Shown: one piece after another, positions 1 to 10,011 of the stretch
Numbering within the stretch: the stretch's first letter is position 1
Layout: each line of letters starts with the position of its first letter
From: an uncultured Rhodospirillales bacterium
GTDB taxonomy: Bacteria > Pseudomonadota > Alphaproteobacteria > Kiloniellales > Kiloniellaceae
DNA: 64,000 nt
NCBI GenBank assembly: GCA_913060675.1
Contig: CAJXUS010000005.1
Span: forward strand, 1-64,000
Direction of reading: 5' to 3'
Notes under the pieces: model-generated
The model's input: only the letters and a program-made list of their open reading frames with translations
The model's database searches: none
What the model was told of the DNA's origin: nothing
Program-made: the position numbers and the translations under genes

Positions 1-52
1 CATACGAGATCAGCCTCGGTCTCGTGGGCTCGGAGATGTGTATAAGAGACAG
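1..52. other. Illumina Nextera i7 adapter (assembly artefact)
   Basis: Bases 1-10 match the 3' end of the P7 flow-cell primer, 11-18 (CAGCCTCG) occupy the i7 index slot, 19-33 are the Nextera read-2 linker, and 34-52 (AGATGTGTATAAGAGACAG) are the 19-bp Tn5 mosaic end. The order and spacing are exactly those of a Nextera library molecule, so this is untrimmed adapter at a contig end and not genomic DNA. Genomic sequence starts at 53. Confidence 0.98.
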
Positions 53-2536
53 CGCCACAACTATATGACGCTGGAGGGCATCACAGTGCTGGGCCTTGAT
101 TTGTTCAATGGCCCAGTTTCTAGAAACCATCACGGGTGTATTTGATAAAAACAACAAGCCAGTTAACTGGTCATCTTGGAAGACGGCAATCCTGTAGTCA
201 GATGATTTGTCGTCACCATAACTGAGCCATTGCGTATTTTCTTGGCTTCCGAAAAGGTGCTTGGCAAGGCGGTGGTAATCACCATCCGACTGGAGGTCTG
301 CAAATTCGATACGCCACCCTCCATCTATTTTTGCGATCGCCGTATAGGCGTGGGATAGATCTCGGGGTTTATTCTTGAGCACCGCAAACCCATAAGATTT
401 GGCATCGAATTTCGTGATAAAGACGGGGGTGTTTTTAGAGGCAGGCTGTCCTGAAAAAGGATCAACTTCGGCGGGGATAAGAGTATTAATACGCGCTTTT
501 GACGAAGATTGATCATTCCAGTGCATGGGTACAAAAATCTGCCCCCTAGCGACCCGGGGTGTCACGAGGGCCCGGACCAAAATATGGCCGTGCTCGTTCT
601 CAACTTGAACAATATCTGCATCCCGGACACCAAAGTGAAGTGCGTCTTCAGGGTTTATTTCGACGAAAGGCTCTGCGATATGCTGGGACAACCGGGTTGA
701 TCGCCCAGTACGGGTAAGGGTGTGCCAGTGATCGCGTATTCTCCCGGTGTTCAGAGTGAGAGGTCGAGACGGCGTTGTTTGTTGGGTCGCTCGGGATACA
801 ACAGGGATCAACCTTGCTTTGCGATCAGGAGTATAAAACTGTCCGTCAGCAAAAAAGCGGGTCACTCCAGGTGCCGATCCTTTGGCATAGGGCCATTGAA
901 AGGGCGAAAGATTGTTAAAGTCATGCTCGTTGATCGCACAAAGGGCTGAGATATTAAAATCCCGCTCAGGCATGCTCTCCTCTGGTCCGTTTTCAAAACC
1001 CGAAAGTGCCGCGTGTTCTGCAAAAATTTCTGATGCAGAGTTGTATTGGAAGGCTTGGGGGAAACCCATACGCTTACCGACTTCGGCCAATTGCCACCAG
1101 TCTGGTTTCGCGGATCCTTTTTGGGACAAAAACCGTCTTTGCCGTGAAATCCGGCGTTCTGAATTTGTAACGGTGCCATCCTTTTCTCCCCAATCCGCAG
1201 AAGGGAGAAGCACGTTGGCATAGGCGGTGGTATCCGTGTTTTTCAAAACATCCGAGACCACGACAAACGGGCAATTTTTTAAGGCTTCGACAACACCGTC
1301 GGCTTCGGGCAAGCTAACCACAGGATTGGTCGCCATAATCCAAAGCGCCTTGATTCTTCCATCACCAACGGCCTTGAACATATCAACGGCTTTTAATCCG
1401 GATTTTTGCGCAATGTTTGGGGCTTTCCAAAAACGCTGCACAATATCCCGGTGTCCACTATTTTCAATATCCATATGCGCGGCAAGCATATTGGCCAAAC
1501 CACCGACTTCCCTGCCGCCCATAGCATTCGGTTGCCCGGTAACTGAAAAAGGCCCCGTGCCTTCTTTACCAATGCGCCCGGTGGCGAGGTGACAGTTGAT
1601 AATCGCGTTTACTTTATCTGTGCCAGATTTGGATTGATTTACACCCTGGCTGAAGACAGTGACTGTTTTCTCACGGGCGAGGAAAAGGTTGTAAAATTCA
1701 CTTATTTCTTCTGGCGATAGGCCCGTGAGGTCACTTAGGGTTTCAAAATCAGATGACCCGGCGGCAGCACTTATGGTCTCTTCAAAACCGATGGTGTGGT
1801 CATTGATATAATCAAAATCAAAAGCGTCCTGATGGGCGAGATGGTGTAACAGGCCGGTGAAAAGCGCGACGTCCCCATCCGGTTTGATTGCGAGATGGAG
1901 ATCCGCGATATCTGCGCTCATGGTTTTACGTGGATCGATCAATACCACCTTCATATCTGGACGAAGAGCCTTTGCGGCCGCAATGCGTTGGTACAGAACA
2001 GGATGGCACCAGGCGAGATTTGAGCCGACGAGGACGATCAGATCTGCAAGTTCGAGGTCTTGGTAAGTGCCGGGAACGGTATCACTGCCAAAAGCCCGGC
2101 GCTGCCCCGCCACAGAGGACGCCATGCACAATCTGGAATTGGTGTCGATATTGGCTGAACCGATAAAACCCTTCATCAGTTTGTTGGCGACATAATAGTC
2201 CTCGGTCAGGATTTGACCTGAAACATAAAAGGCTACTGAATCAGGGCCGTATTTTGAGATGGTGTCTTTGAATTTTTGTGCAACAAGGTCCAGAGCACTA
2301 TCCCAGTTCGAGGGTTCTCCGTTGATGTACGGATCCAGTAACCGCCCGTCGAGGCCAAGAGTTTCTCCCAAGGCCGATCCCTTGGAGCACAACCTGCCAA
2401 AGTTGGACGGGTGATCAGGATCTCCCTTAATGATGACATTATTTCGGGCATCGCGTTTTGTAATGACACCACAGCCAACACCGCAATAGGGACACGTTGT
2501 CTTTACCTCAATACTGGCTTCAGGAATTGGGAACAT
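53..2536 (-). CDS. nasA: Assimilatory nitrate reductase catalytic subunit, C-terminus cut by contig end
   Basis: Reduces nitrate to nitrite in the cytoplasm using a Mo-bis-MGD cofactor and a [4Fe-4S] cluster. The reading frame is open from the ATG at 2536 down to the adapter junction, giving 828 codons without a stop. The cluster ligands are Cys15, Cys18, Cys22 (CPYCGVGC) and Cys50; Cys137 in NSRLCMAS is the expected molybdenum ligand. Molybdopterin-dinucleotide-binding sequence continues into the C-terminal half. Family members usually run about 870-900 residues, so only the last part is missing, and a C-terminal BFD-like [2Fe-2S] domain cannot be assessed. It is the last gene of the nrt-nir-nas operon, 9 bases after nirD. 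Its frame is absent from lists of complete ORFs only because it has no stop in the window. Confidence 0.95.
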
Positions 2537-2545
2537 CAGATCTAA

Positions 2546-2896
2546 TTACCCGTTTTTTGCAGAAAGACTGATCAGGATTTCATTGCCGATTAGTTTGGTG
2601 GGAAAGGCCAGGGTCTGTCCTTTGTCTGCGCCTTGAGTGAGCCCGCTTTCCAAAGAGATGACCCAGTTATGCAAGGGACAGGTCACACAGCCGTCGTGTA
2701 CGATGCCCTGACTTAAGGGGCCGTTTTTATGCGGGCATTTGTCTTCTATGGCGTATATTTTGTTTTCCGCGGTTCTAAAAAGGGCAATGGTCATATCTCC
2801 GTTTTTGATACAGCGGGCTCCCCGAAGCGGGATTTCATTGATAGATCCGATGGAAACCCACTCTTCAACATGCTCTCTTTGTAAAAGTGCACTCAT
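2546..2896 (-). CDS. nirD: Nitrite reductase small subunit (Rieske-type)
   Basis: Small subunit of the NADH-dependent siroheme nitrite reductase NirBD, which turns nitrite into ammonium in the cytoplasm. The 116 residues hold one Rieske [2Fe-2S] fold with the two binding loops CPH (in CPHKNGPLSQG) and CPLH (in CPLHNW). This is the usual NirD length. Its ATG overlaps the nirB stop by four bases (ATGA), which points to translational coupling and matched production of the two subunits. nasA follows after 9 bases. Confidence 0.95.
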   Translation of the reverse strand: MSALLQREHVEEWVSIGSINEIPLRGARCIKNGDMTIALFRTAENKIYAIEDKCPHKNGPLSQGIVHDGCVTCPLHNWVISLESGLTQGADKGQTLAFPTKLIGNEILISLSAKNG

Positions 2897-5343
2897 TCTG
2901 CTGCCTCCCGAAGATCAAGGGTCGCAAGGGGATTGAACTCGTGTTTATCCTTGCCCGAAACACGCTCTGACCAGGGGTCGACTTGGGCAAATTTTTGGCT
3001 GAACACGAAGTTATCGTAATAAGTTTTGCGTTTATCAGCCTGGTCCATAATCTGCGATCTGATTTCATCCAACCCGATCCTGTCGGCCCATTTGTAGATG
3101 CGCTCTAGATAGTGACCTTGCTCGCGGTACATCTGTGCCAGCGCAACGACATGTTCCATAACGTCTTCTTCGGTTTGCACCATGCCGAGGACTTGGGTGC
3201 CTTTAATGTCGAGGCCAGCAGCCCCGGCAAAGTGGATTTCGTAACCCCCGCTTAGGCAAATCACCCCGATATCTTTGCAGGTAGCCTCTGCACAATTTCG
3301 AGGACAGCCGGATACGGCAAGTTTGAGCTTTGCAGGTGTCCACGATCCCCACATAAATTTTTCCAGCTTGATGCCTAGACCCGTAGAATCCTGAGTGCCA
3401 AAACGGCACCAGTCACTGCCAACGCAGGTTTTTACGGTACGGAGGCCTTTGGCATAGGCCTGTCCGGAGACAAATCCAGCTTGGCCAAGATCAGCCCACA
3501 CAGCAGGCAGATCGTCTTTTTTGATGCCGAGCATATCAATACGTTGGCCGCCGGTGACTTTCACCGCAGGGATGTCAAACTTATCGACAACGTCTGCAAT
3601 AGCGCGCAGTTCATTCGAGGACGTCATGCCACCCCACATTCGGGGGACAACGGAATAGGTACCGTCCTTTTGAATGTTGGCATGGACGCGCTCATTGATA
3701 TAACGCGACTGGTAATCATCGGCGTATTCATCGGGCCAGTCACAGACCAGATAATAGTTCAGTGCCGGACGGCATTTGGGGCAACCACAAGAGGTCTTCC
3801 ACTCAAGCTCCTGCATGACGCTTGGAATGGTCTTTAGTCCCTTGGCCTTTATCAAACGGCGCACATCGCCATTACTGAGATCTGAGCAGGCGCAAATAGG
3901 CTGAATTGTTGTCGTGCTGATTTCTTCACCAGTTGCCAGGGACAAAAGCTGTTTGACGAGACCAGTACAGGTTCCACAGGATGCGGAGGCTTTGGTATGA
4001 GCACGAACTTCGTCGAGCGTGCTCAGGCCTTTATCCGTGATCGTATTGACGATTTGTGATTTGCATATGCCGTTACACCCGCAGATTTCCGCATCATCTG
4101 GTAAGGCTGCAACGGCCGCCGTAGGGTCCAGGGGGGCACCTCCCTGAAACATCTGGCCAAAGACCAAGGTATCGCGCATGGCGGATACATCGGTTCCCTT
4201 TTTCAAAAGATCAAAGAACCAGGGACCATCGGCGGTATCTCCATAAAGAACAGCCCCGATAACCTTGTTATCCTTGAGGACAATACGTTTGTATACGCCC
4301 GCTTGCGCATCGCGGAGAACGATTTCCTCTCGGTCGTCGCCTTCGGCAAAGTCGCCAGCGGAATAAAGATCTATTCCAGTGACCTTCAACTTCGTTGCTG
4401 TAACGGATCCCTTGTACTCTTTCGAAGCGCCTAATAGATTTTGAGCAAGGACCTTTCCCATATCATAGAGCGGGGCGACCAGGCCGTAACATTGGCCATC
4501 GTGTTCCACACACTCACCCAGGGCATAGATATCCATGTCGGACGTCTGCATCTGGTCATCGACAACAATACCGCGATTACACGCGATGCCACTGTCGCTT
4601 GCCAGTTGTGTATTGGGACGAATGCCCACAGCCATAACGACGATGGTGGCGTCAATAATACTGCCATCATCCAGTTGAACGCCTGTGACCTTACCATTTT
4701 CGCCGAGGATCTTATGGGTGTTTGCTTTGGTGATGACATCGATGTTTCGGTCGGTAATGGCTTTTTCGAGCAAGTAACCTGCCGCTTGATCCAACTGGCG
4801 TTCCATCAGGGTGGGCATCAGGTGAAGAACACTCACCTCCATGCCCTGTTTGCGTAATCCAGCCGCAGCTTCCAGCCCAAGGAGGCCGCCGCCGATGACG
4901 ACAGCGCGCCCACCTGCTTTGGCTGCGTCCAGCATTTGCTCAACATCGTCGAAGTCGCGGTATACCAGCACACCCTCAAAGTCATGGCCGGGAAGGGGAA
5001 TGACAAAGGGGTTGGATCCTGTTGCAATTACCAGCGTGTCGTAGGAAAGGGTAATACCGTTTTCAGACGTTACACGTTTGGCGGTGCGATCGATTTGAGA
5101 TACCCGGGCATTTTTGTGCAAGGTCACCCCGTGTTCCTGATACCAGGCATCATCGTGGGTGATGATATCTTCGTAAGTCTTTTCTCCCGATAACACGGGT
5201 GAAAGCATCAGGCGGTTATAGTTCACCCGAGGTTCTGCATTGAAGATGGTGACATCGTAGGCATCTGGATCTGCGTCGAACAGGTGTTCAAGCATTCTCC
5301 CCGGTGCCATGCCATTACCGATAATGACGAGATTTTTTTTCAT
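2893..5343 (-). CDS. nirB: Nitrite reductase [NAD(P)H] large subunit
   Basis: Catalyses the six-electron reduction of nitrite to ammonium. The ATG at 5343 was chosen because GGAG lies about 8 bases before it and the protein then opens with the FAD-binding MKKNLVIIGNGMAPGR; an in-frame upstream start would add 11 residues without a better ribosome site. Order of domains: FAD/NAD(P)H oxidoreductase (1-about 390, second nucleotide motif VIGGGLLGLEAA), BFD-like [2Fe-2S] region (CGCNGIC about 421-427, CGTC about 456-459, further Cys pairs near 485 and 520), then the ferredoxin-like and siroheme/[4Fe-4S] module with Cys640, Cys646, Cys680 and Cys684. All key cysteines are present. The gene lies between the transporter genes and nirD. 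Confidence 0.96.
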   Translation of the reverse strand: MKKNLVIIGNGMAPGRMLEHLFDADPDAYDVTIFNAEPRVNYNRLMLSPVLSGEKTYEDIITHDDAWYQEHGVTLHKNARVSQIDRTAKRVTSENGITLSYDTLVIATGSNPFVIPLPGHDFEGVLVYRDFDDVEQMLDAAKAGGRAVVIGGGLLGLEAAAGLRKQGMEVSVLHLMPTLMERQLDQAAGYLLEKAITDRNIDVITKANTHKILGENGKVTGVQLDDGSIIDATIVVMAVGIRPNTQLASDSGIACNRGIVVDDQMQTSDMDIYALGECVEHDGQCYGLVAPLYDMGKVLAQNLLGASKEYKGSVTATKLKVTGIDLYSAGDFAEGDDREEIVLRDAQAGVYKRIVLKDNKVIGAVLYGDTADGPWFFDLLKKGTDVSAMRDTLVFGQMFQGGAPLDPTAAVAALPDDAEICGCNGICKSQIVNTITDKGLSTLDEVRAHTKASASCGTCTGLVKQLLSLATGEEISTTTIQPICACSDLSNGDVRRLIKAKGLKTIPSVMQELEWKTSCGCPKCRPALNYYLVCDWPDEYADDYQSRYINERVHANIQKDGTYSVVPRMWGGMTSSNELRAIADVVDKFDIPAVKVTGGQRIDMLGIKKDDLPAVWADLGQAGFVSGQAYAKGLRTVKTCVGSDWCRFGTQDSTGLGIKLEKFMWGSWTPAKLKLAVSGCPRNCAEATCKDIGVICLSGGYEIHFAGAAGLDIKGTQVLGMVQTEEDVMEHVVALAQMYREQGHYLERIYKWADRIGLDEIRSQIMDQADKRKTYYDNFVFSQKFAQVDPWSERVSGKDKHEFNPLATLDLREAAE

Positions 5344-5404
5344 AACTTCTTCTCCGGCGGCTTGGTTGGGCCGCATTTGCTCATCGTATTTTTAGGCCGC
5401 GTTT

Positions 5405-7258
5405 TTAGGCGACATTTTTAGCCACAATTTTGGGTATAATTTCTGGTAAAGTTTCAGGCATAGTTTCAGGCATAGTTTCAGGCATAGTTTCAGGCATAGT
5501 TTCAGCCATAATTTTAGGGAGCGTTTTCTGTGCACTTTGGCGCGCTATCCTGGTGGCACTTTTCTGCTGGATAGATTTGAGCTGGTCTTCACTGGGGTGT
5601 GCGCCACCTTCATAGGCTTCGAGAAAATCAAGCAGTTCTTCGCGGTATGCATAATAATCGGGATGATCGAGCAACTCTTTGCGCGAGCGCGGTCTTGGCA
5701 AATCAACCTCCATAATATTGCCGATCCGGGCATTGGGGCCGTTGGACATCATCACAACCCGGTCGGCCAGTAAAATGGCTTCGTCTACATCGTGGGTGAC
5801 GCAAATGGCGGTTACCTGGGTTTGTTTCCAGACTTCCATCAGCACGTCTTGAAGCTCCCAACGGGTCAGGCTGTCTAGCATGCCAAAGGGCTCATCAAGC
5901 AGAAGCAGCTTGGGCGAGAGGGCAAAGGCGCGGGCAATGCCGACACGCTGTTTCATGCCGCTTGATAATTCCGCGGCACTGCGGTGCAAGCTGTCGCCGA
6001 GCCCCACAAGCGAGAGGTAATATTCCGCAACATCACGGCGTTCGGCTTTGCTGGCCTTCGGGTAGACCTGGTCTACCCCGAGCTTCACATTCTCAAACGC
6101 CGTAAGCCAGGGCATCAGGGACGGCGATTGGAACACGACCCCTTTGTCGGGTCCTGCTTGTTTAATATGCCGGCTATCTAAAACTATGCCGCCTTCAGAG
6201 ATGTCGTTCAGGCCAGCGGCCATGGACAAGACGGTTGATTTTCCACATCCCGAATGGCCGATAAGAGTAATGAATTCACCCTTTTTCACTTTTAGATCAA
6301 AACCATCAACAACAGTCAGAGGCCCTTTTGGGGTCGGATATTTTTTTTTGACCTGGCTGAAATCAACAAACTTTTTATCCATAACCGACCCTGCTGGTTT
6401 TTTGTGTGCAGAAGGTTTTTGTGGTGTTTGAGGCGTCGGTACGATGGTTGGAAAAGTGTTCTCTACCTTGTTCTCAGAGCTTTCTCTCGCGCCTAGGTTC
6501 AACAAATAATCTGTGATCTCGGCACGAAGTCTTATGAATTCCGCGTTGCTGTTCATAGCTGCGCGATCTCTTGGGCGGGCAAGGTTTATTTTGAATTCTG
6601 GTCCAAGCGTAGCTCGTGGCCCAAGGGAGAGGGGGATTACGCGATCCGCAAGTAAGATAGCCTCATCCACATCATTGGTGATCAGGATGATGGTTTTCTT
6701 TTCTTTTACAGAAATATCGGAAAACTCATCTTGAAGTTTAGCTCTGGTGAGGGCGTCCAGAGCTGACAGTGGTTCATCCAGGAGAAGAACTTCAGGCTGC
6801 ATGGCAAGCGCCCGAGCTACCGCAACACGTTGTCTCATGCCGCCAGAAAGCTCAGATGGCATGCGATCACTGGCGTGAGATAAACCCACCATATCTATAT
6901 ATTTTGTTACGATGTCCTGGCGGTCTTGTTTGCTCTTTTTCTTGAATACTGTGTTAACGGCTAAGTCGATGTTCTGCTTAACGGTTAACCAAGGCATCAA
7001 GGAATAGTTTTGAAAAACAACGCCTCTGTCATGGCTCGGCCCATCGATTTCTTTACCCTTATAGATCACGCCACCTTTGTCTGGCTGGATAAGCCCTGCC
7101 AGGGCCGATATGAGAGTGGTTTTACCCGAGCCGGAAAAGCCGAGAATTGCAATAAACTCTCCTTCCTCTATATCGAGAAAGAGATCGTCGAGGACTTCAT
7201 TGCGGTGTGCGCCTTCACCGTAATGTTTTGACAGACCGGATATTTGTAATATTCCCAT
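5405..7258 (-). CDS. nrtC: Nitrate ABC transporter, two fused ATP-binding domains
   Basis: Energises nitrate/nitrite import with NrtA and NrtB. One 617-residue chain carries two nucleotide-binding domains: NBD1 (about 1-240; Walker A GFSGSGKT 40-47, signature LSGGM 137-141) and NBD2 (about 295-540; Walker A GHSGCGKS 334-341, signature LSSGM 431-435). Cyanobacterial NrtC carries a solute-binding-like C-terminal domain instead of a second NBD; here the NrtC-type and NrtD-type ATPases are fused head to tail through a Pro/Lys-rich linker (about 262-292). NBD1 has Asn195 where the switch histidine is expected, NBD2 has His489, so the two ATP sites are probably unequal. The C-terminal tail ends in MPET tetrapeptide repeats. 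A GGAG ribosome site precedes the ATG, 9 bases after the nrtB stop. Confidence 0.93.
   Translation of the reverse strand: MGILQISGLSKHYGEGAHRNEVLDDLFLDIEEGEFIAILGFSGSGKTTLISALAGLIQPDKGGVIYKGKEIDGPSHDRGVVFQNYSLMPWLTVKQNIDLAVNTVFKKKSKQDRQDIVTKYIDMVGLSHASDRMPSELSGGMRQRVAVARALAMQPEVLLLDEPLSALDALTRAKLQDEFSDISVKEKKTIILITNDVDEAILLADRVIPLSLGPRATLGPEFKINLARPRDRAAMNSNAEFIRLRAEITDYLLNLGARESSENKVENTFPTIVPTPQTPQKPSAHKKPAGSVMDKKFVDFSQVKKKYPTPKGPLTVVDGFDLKVKKGEFITLIGHSGCGKSTVLSMAAGLNDISEGGIVLDSRHIKQAGPDKGVVFQSPSLMPWLTAFENVKLGVDQVYPKASKAERRDVAEYYLSLVGLGDSLHRSAAELSSGMKQRVGIARAFALSPKLLLLDEPFGMLDSLTRWELQDVLMEVWKQTQVTAICVTHDVDEAILLADRVVMMSNGPNARIGNIMEVDLPRPRSRKELLDHPDYYAYREELLDFLEAYEGGAHPSEDQLKSIQQKSATRIARQSAQKTLPKIMAETMPETMPETMPETMPETLPEIIPKIVAKNVA
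5451..5510 (-). repeat. 12-bp tandem repeat inside the nrt ATPase tail
   Basis: The unit GTTTCAGGCATA occurs four times without a mismatch (5451-5498), followed by a fifth copy with one change (5499-5510); a degenerate copy precedes them. On the coding strand it encodes the MPET tetrapeptide repeat at about residues 588-603 of the ATPase. A 12-bp unit keeps the frame whatever the copy number, so slippage would change only tail length. Confidence 0.95.
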
Positions 7259-7267
7259 TACCCGCTC

Positions 7268-8389
7268 CTATCTATTACTGGTGAAGGTAAAGGCCTGCTG
7301 CAAAGCGTGCATCAGGCGGTCCAGCATGAAACCAATCAAGCCGATCGTGAGAACAGCCACCATAATTTTTGCCAGCGATTGAGAAGAGCCGTTTTGGAAT
7401 TCATCCCAGACAAACTTTCCAAGGCCAGGGTTTTGAGCGAGCATTTCCGCCGCGATCAATACCATCCAGCCCACGCCAAGGGATAAACGAAGGCCCGTGA
7501 AGATAAGCGGCAATGATGAAGGTAATACGAGCTTGGTTACGATTTGCCGTGTCGGAAGGCGTAATACTTTGCCGACATTCATCAGATCCTCATCAATGGA
7601 AGCAACACCAAGTGACGTATTTATGAGAGTTGGCCAAAGAGAGCACAGGGTAACGGTCACTGCAGAGACGACCATAGATTTTGGCAACCAGTCATACGCA
7701 TCTACATAAAGAGCAGACACAATCATGGTGACAATTGGCAACCATGCTAAAGGGGAAACGGGTTTGAATATTTGGATAAGGGGGCTTATTGCGCCGTTAA
7801 CGCCCTTTGATAAACCAGAAGCAATGCCAAGAGGTACAGCAATGATTGTTGCAATCACAAAGCCGAGAGCCACGGTCCCTAGAGACGTGAAAATTTGATC
7901 AATGTAGGACTGTTTTCCTGTGAAAGTTCTATGTTTGACTTTATCTGCGTTGCCTGCTGCGATTAGCTTGGCATTACGCTGGTCTTGTCTTTGGTAAAAG
8001 GCAGCAGCTTTTTCACGGGTGCGCAGGTGGTCTGCCCATAAGTTTTGGGCTTGTTCAAATACTTGCGCGGGACCCGGAATGGTTCCAAGAGAAGTTTCTA
8101 CTTTTGGTGCCAGCCCACCCCACAAAAAAAGGAAAAGACTGATCCCAAGTAGGGGAATAAACAATGTACTGCGCAGTGTTGAAAGTTGTTCTTTTGAGTT
8201 TCCGCCTGCGGCGATCTTCATAAGTGGTACCAACCAGGAAAATCCCAAGGCATTGAGCCAGCCGCTTGATTTATTTATGGCGGATAGAATTTTCTCTTTT
8301 TTTAATGCTTTATATTGTTCTGGAGTGTCTGAAATACTGGCCACAAACTTGGTCCTTCGCACTATATAAATCGTCGAATAGGTTGTCAT
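7268..8389 (-). CDS. nrtB: Nitrate/nitrite ABC transporter permease
   Basis: Membrane component of the nitrate importer. The C-terminal two thirds is a typical binding-protein-dependent permease with several hydrophobic segments and an EAA-like cytoplasmic loop (DLMNVGKVLRLPTRQIVTK) that docks on the ATPase. At 373 residues it is longer than cyanobacterial NrtB (about 280): an extra hydrophilic stretch (about residues 110-160) lies between the first membrane segment and the permease core. The ATG at 8389 has no clear ribosome site and an in-frame GTG nine codons later is possible, so the N-terminus is uncertain. It sits between nrtA (60 bases upstream) and the ATPase gene. Confidence 0.92.
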   Translation of the reverse strand: MTTYSTIYIVRRTKFVASISDTPEQYKALKKEKILSAINKSSGWLNALGFSWLVPLMKIAAGGNSKEQLSTLRSTLFIPLLGISLFLFLWGGLAPKVETSLGTIPGPAQVFEQAQNLWADHLRTREKAAAFYQRQDQRNAKLIAAGNADKVKHRTFTGKQSYIDQIFTSLGTVALGFVIATIIAVPLGIASGLSKGVNGAISPLIQIFKPVSPLAWLPIVTMIVSALYVDAYDWLPKSMVVSAVTVTLCSLWPTLINTSLGVASIDEDLMNVGKVLRLPTRQIVTKLVLPSSLPLIFTGLRLSLGVGWMVLIAAEMLAQNPGLGKFVWDEFQNGSSQSLAKIMVAVLTIGLIGFMLDRLMHALQQAFTFTSNR

Positions 8390-8449
8390 TAGCGGGGTCG
8401 GAAGAGGAAATGCTGTCCCTCAACCAACCCCTGCTAAAACCTTGGGGCA

Positions 8450-9880
8450 TTAAGAGCCGGGGATAGATTTGTCTTTGATTGTCTGGCCAGATTTGAAACC
8501 GATTGTCAGTGCGTCTATATAAGCGTTCGGCTTTTTCCCATTATACTCAATACCATCCAGAAAGGCCGCCGTGGCTGGTCGATAGCCGTCACTGTTCCTC
8601 GGAAAGTCTGATTCTAAGGCGTGATTTTCTTCGACCAATAATGCGGCTGCTTTTAAGTAAATATCAGGTTGGTAAACTGACTTGGCGATTTCTGCGTACC
8701 ATGTGTCACCTTTATGGTCAGCAATTTGGCCCCAACGTCGCATTTGGGTCAGATACCAAATGGCATCAGAGTAGAAGGGATAGGTTGCGTCGTGGCGAAA
8801 GAAGACGTTGAAATCAGGGACGGGCCTTTTATCGCCCTTTTCATATTCAAAAGTTCCTGTCATTGAACTTGCAATGACCTCAGCATCAGCACCGACGTAT
8901 TCTGATTGGGAAAGAATACGAACTGCTTCAGGACGGTTTTCATTATCGTTTTCATCCAGCCATTTCGCGGCACGGATCAAGGCTTTGGTAAGGGCGAGTG
9001 TTGTATTGGGATTTGTGTCCGTAAAATCTTTGGTAAGGCCAAAAACTTTCTCAGGATTGTTTTGCCAAATTTCATAATCGGTAATAACCGGAACGCCGAT
9101 CCCTTTGAAGACGGCTTGTTGATTCCAGGGTTCACCAACGCTGTAGCCGTAAATCGTTCCGGCTTCGAGCGTTACTGGCATTTGCGGAGGCGGTGTAACA
9201 CTTAAATAGGCATCTGCCTGGAGTTGGCCTGATGTATCTTCAGGTGAGTAATACCCAGGGTGAATGCCACCCGCAGCCAACCAATATCTTAGTTCATAGT
9301 TATGAGTGGAGACTGGAAATACCATACCCATGTTGAAAGGCTTGCCTTGGTCTTTGTAGGTTTCAACAACAGGTTTCAGCGCTTTGGCACTTATGGGGTG
9401 AACGGGTCTCCCATTTTCATGGGGGACGTTTTCCTTCATCAGCGACCAGACGTCATTGGATACTGTGATCGCGTTGCCGTTTAGATCCATGGAAAATGGC
9501 GTAACAATGTGGGCTTTGGTGCCGTAGCCAATTGTTGCGGCGAGCGGTTGCCCTGCAAGCATATGGGCACCATCCAACTCACCGGTAATGACCCGGTCTA
9601 GTAATACTTTCCAGTTGGCTTGTGGTTCCAGGGTAACAAACAGGCCCTCGTCTTCGAAGAAACCTTTCTCATAGGCAATCGCAAGCGGAGCCATATCGGT
9701 GAGTTTGATAAAGCCAAGTGTTAGTTCATCCTTTTCTACATTAAGGATATCCGCTTGAACCGATGTCAGGGTGATCATTGCTATTGCAGAAGATAGAGCT
9801 AAGACCCCTGATAGTTTTAGGAACCGGGTAATAATAGGTTTATTGCTTTTCTTTGCCGTCCGGTCACATTCTTCTTCCAT
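8450..9880 (-). CDS. nrtA: Nitrate/nitrite ABC transporter substrate-binding protein
   Basis: Captures nitrate in the periplasm and delivers it to NrtB. The 476-residue product starts with a charged stretch followed by a signal peptide (about residues 20-43, ending near SVQA), then the NrtA/CmpA-type binding fold starting [23 protein letters not shown]. The ATG at 9880 is preceded by AGGATA. First gene of the six-gene operon; the promoter must lie in the 155-base gap shared with the divergent LysR gene, where two dyads are seen. Confidence 0.94.
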   Translation of the reverse strand: MEEECDRTAKKSNKPIITRFLKLSGVLALSSAIAMITLTSVQADILNVEKDELTLGFIKLTDMAPLAIAYEKGFFEDEGLFVTLEPQANWKVLLDRVITGELDGAHMLAGQPLAATIGYGTKAHIVTPFSMDLNGNAITVSNDVWSLMKENVPHENGRPVHPISAKALKPVVETYKDQGKPFNMGMVFPVSTHNYELRYWLAAGGIHPGYYSPEDTSGQLQADAYLSVTPPPQMPVTLEAGTIYGYSVGEPWNQQAVFKGIGVPVITDYEIWQNNPEKVFGLTKDFTDTNPNTTLALTKALIRAAKWLDENDNENRPEAVRILSQSEYVGADAEVIASSMTGTFEYEKGDKRPVPDFNVFFRHDATYPFYSDAIWYLTQMRRWGQIADHKGDTWYAEIAKSVYQPDIYLKAAALLVEENHALESDFPRNSDGYRPATAAFLDGIEYNGKKPNAYIDALTIGFKSGQTIKDKSIPGS

Positions 9881-9939
9881 TATCCTGTCCCGTAATCCTT
9901 GAATTGGTGTCTGTAAATGTTCTTCAAATTTGTTCTGAA

Positions 9940-9959
9940 CTAGCTATAGCTTTTGCTAG
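9940..9959. promoter_or_regulatory. Candidate LysR-binding dyad in the nrtA-lysR gap
   Basis: CTAGC (9940-9944) and GCTAG (9955-9959) form a perfect inverted repeat with a 10-base AT-rich spacer and contain the T-N11-A core expected of LysR-type sites. It lies 60-79 bases upstream of nrtA and 77 bases upstream of the regulator, so it could serve both. Function is inferred from position and symmetry only. Confidence 0.5.
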
Positions 9960-9990
9960 TGTTGCTGTCTGCTGCTATAAAATTCCAAAT

Positions 9991-10011
9991 GCGATGCAAA
10001 AAATGCAACGC
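9991..10011. promoter_or_regulatory. Second dyad in the nrtA-lysR gap
   Basis: GCGATGCA-AAAAA-TGCAACGC is an inverted repeat with 7 of 8 positions matching in each arm, 25 bases before the LysR start codon. It is well placed for autoregulation of the LysR gene or for a second nitrogen regulator. No known consensus was matched. Confidence 0.35.

Noticed and set aside
34-52. Tn5 mosaic end read as a native transposon terminus
   Set aside because: It is joined to the P7 primer tail, an index and the Nextera linker in library order, so it is a sequencing adapter.
3481-3837. Long plus-strand frames inside nirB (also 4441-4857)
   Set aside because: They lie antisense to intact NirB domains, have no ribosome site or known family, and look like shadow frames.
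5451-5510. CRISPR-like array
   Set aside because: Units are 12 bp, contiguous, without spacers, and encode an in-frame tetrapeptide repeat.
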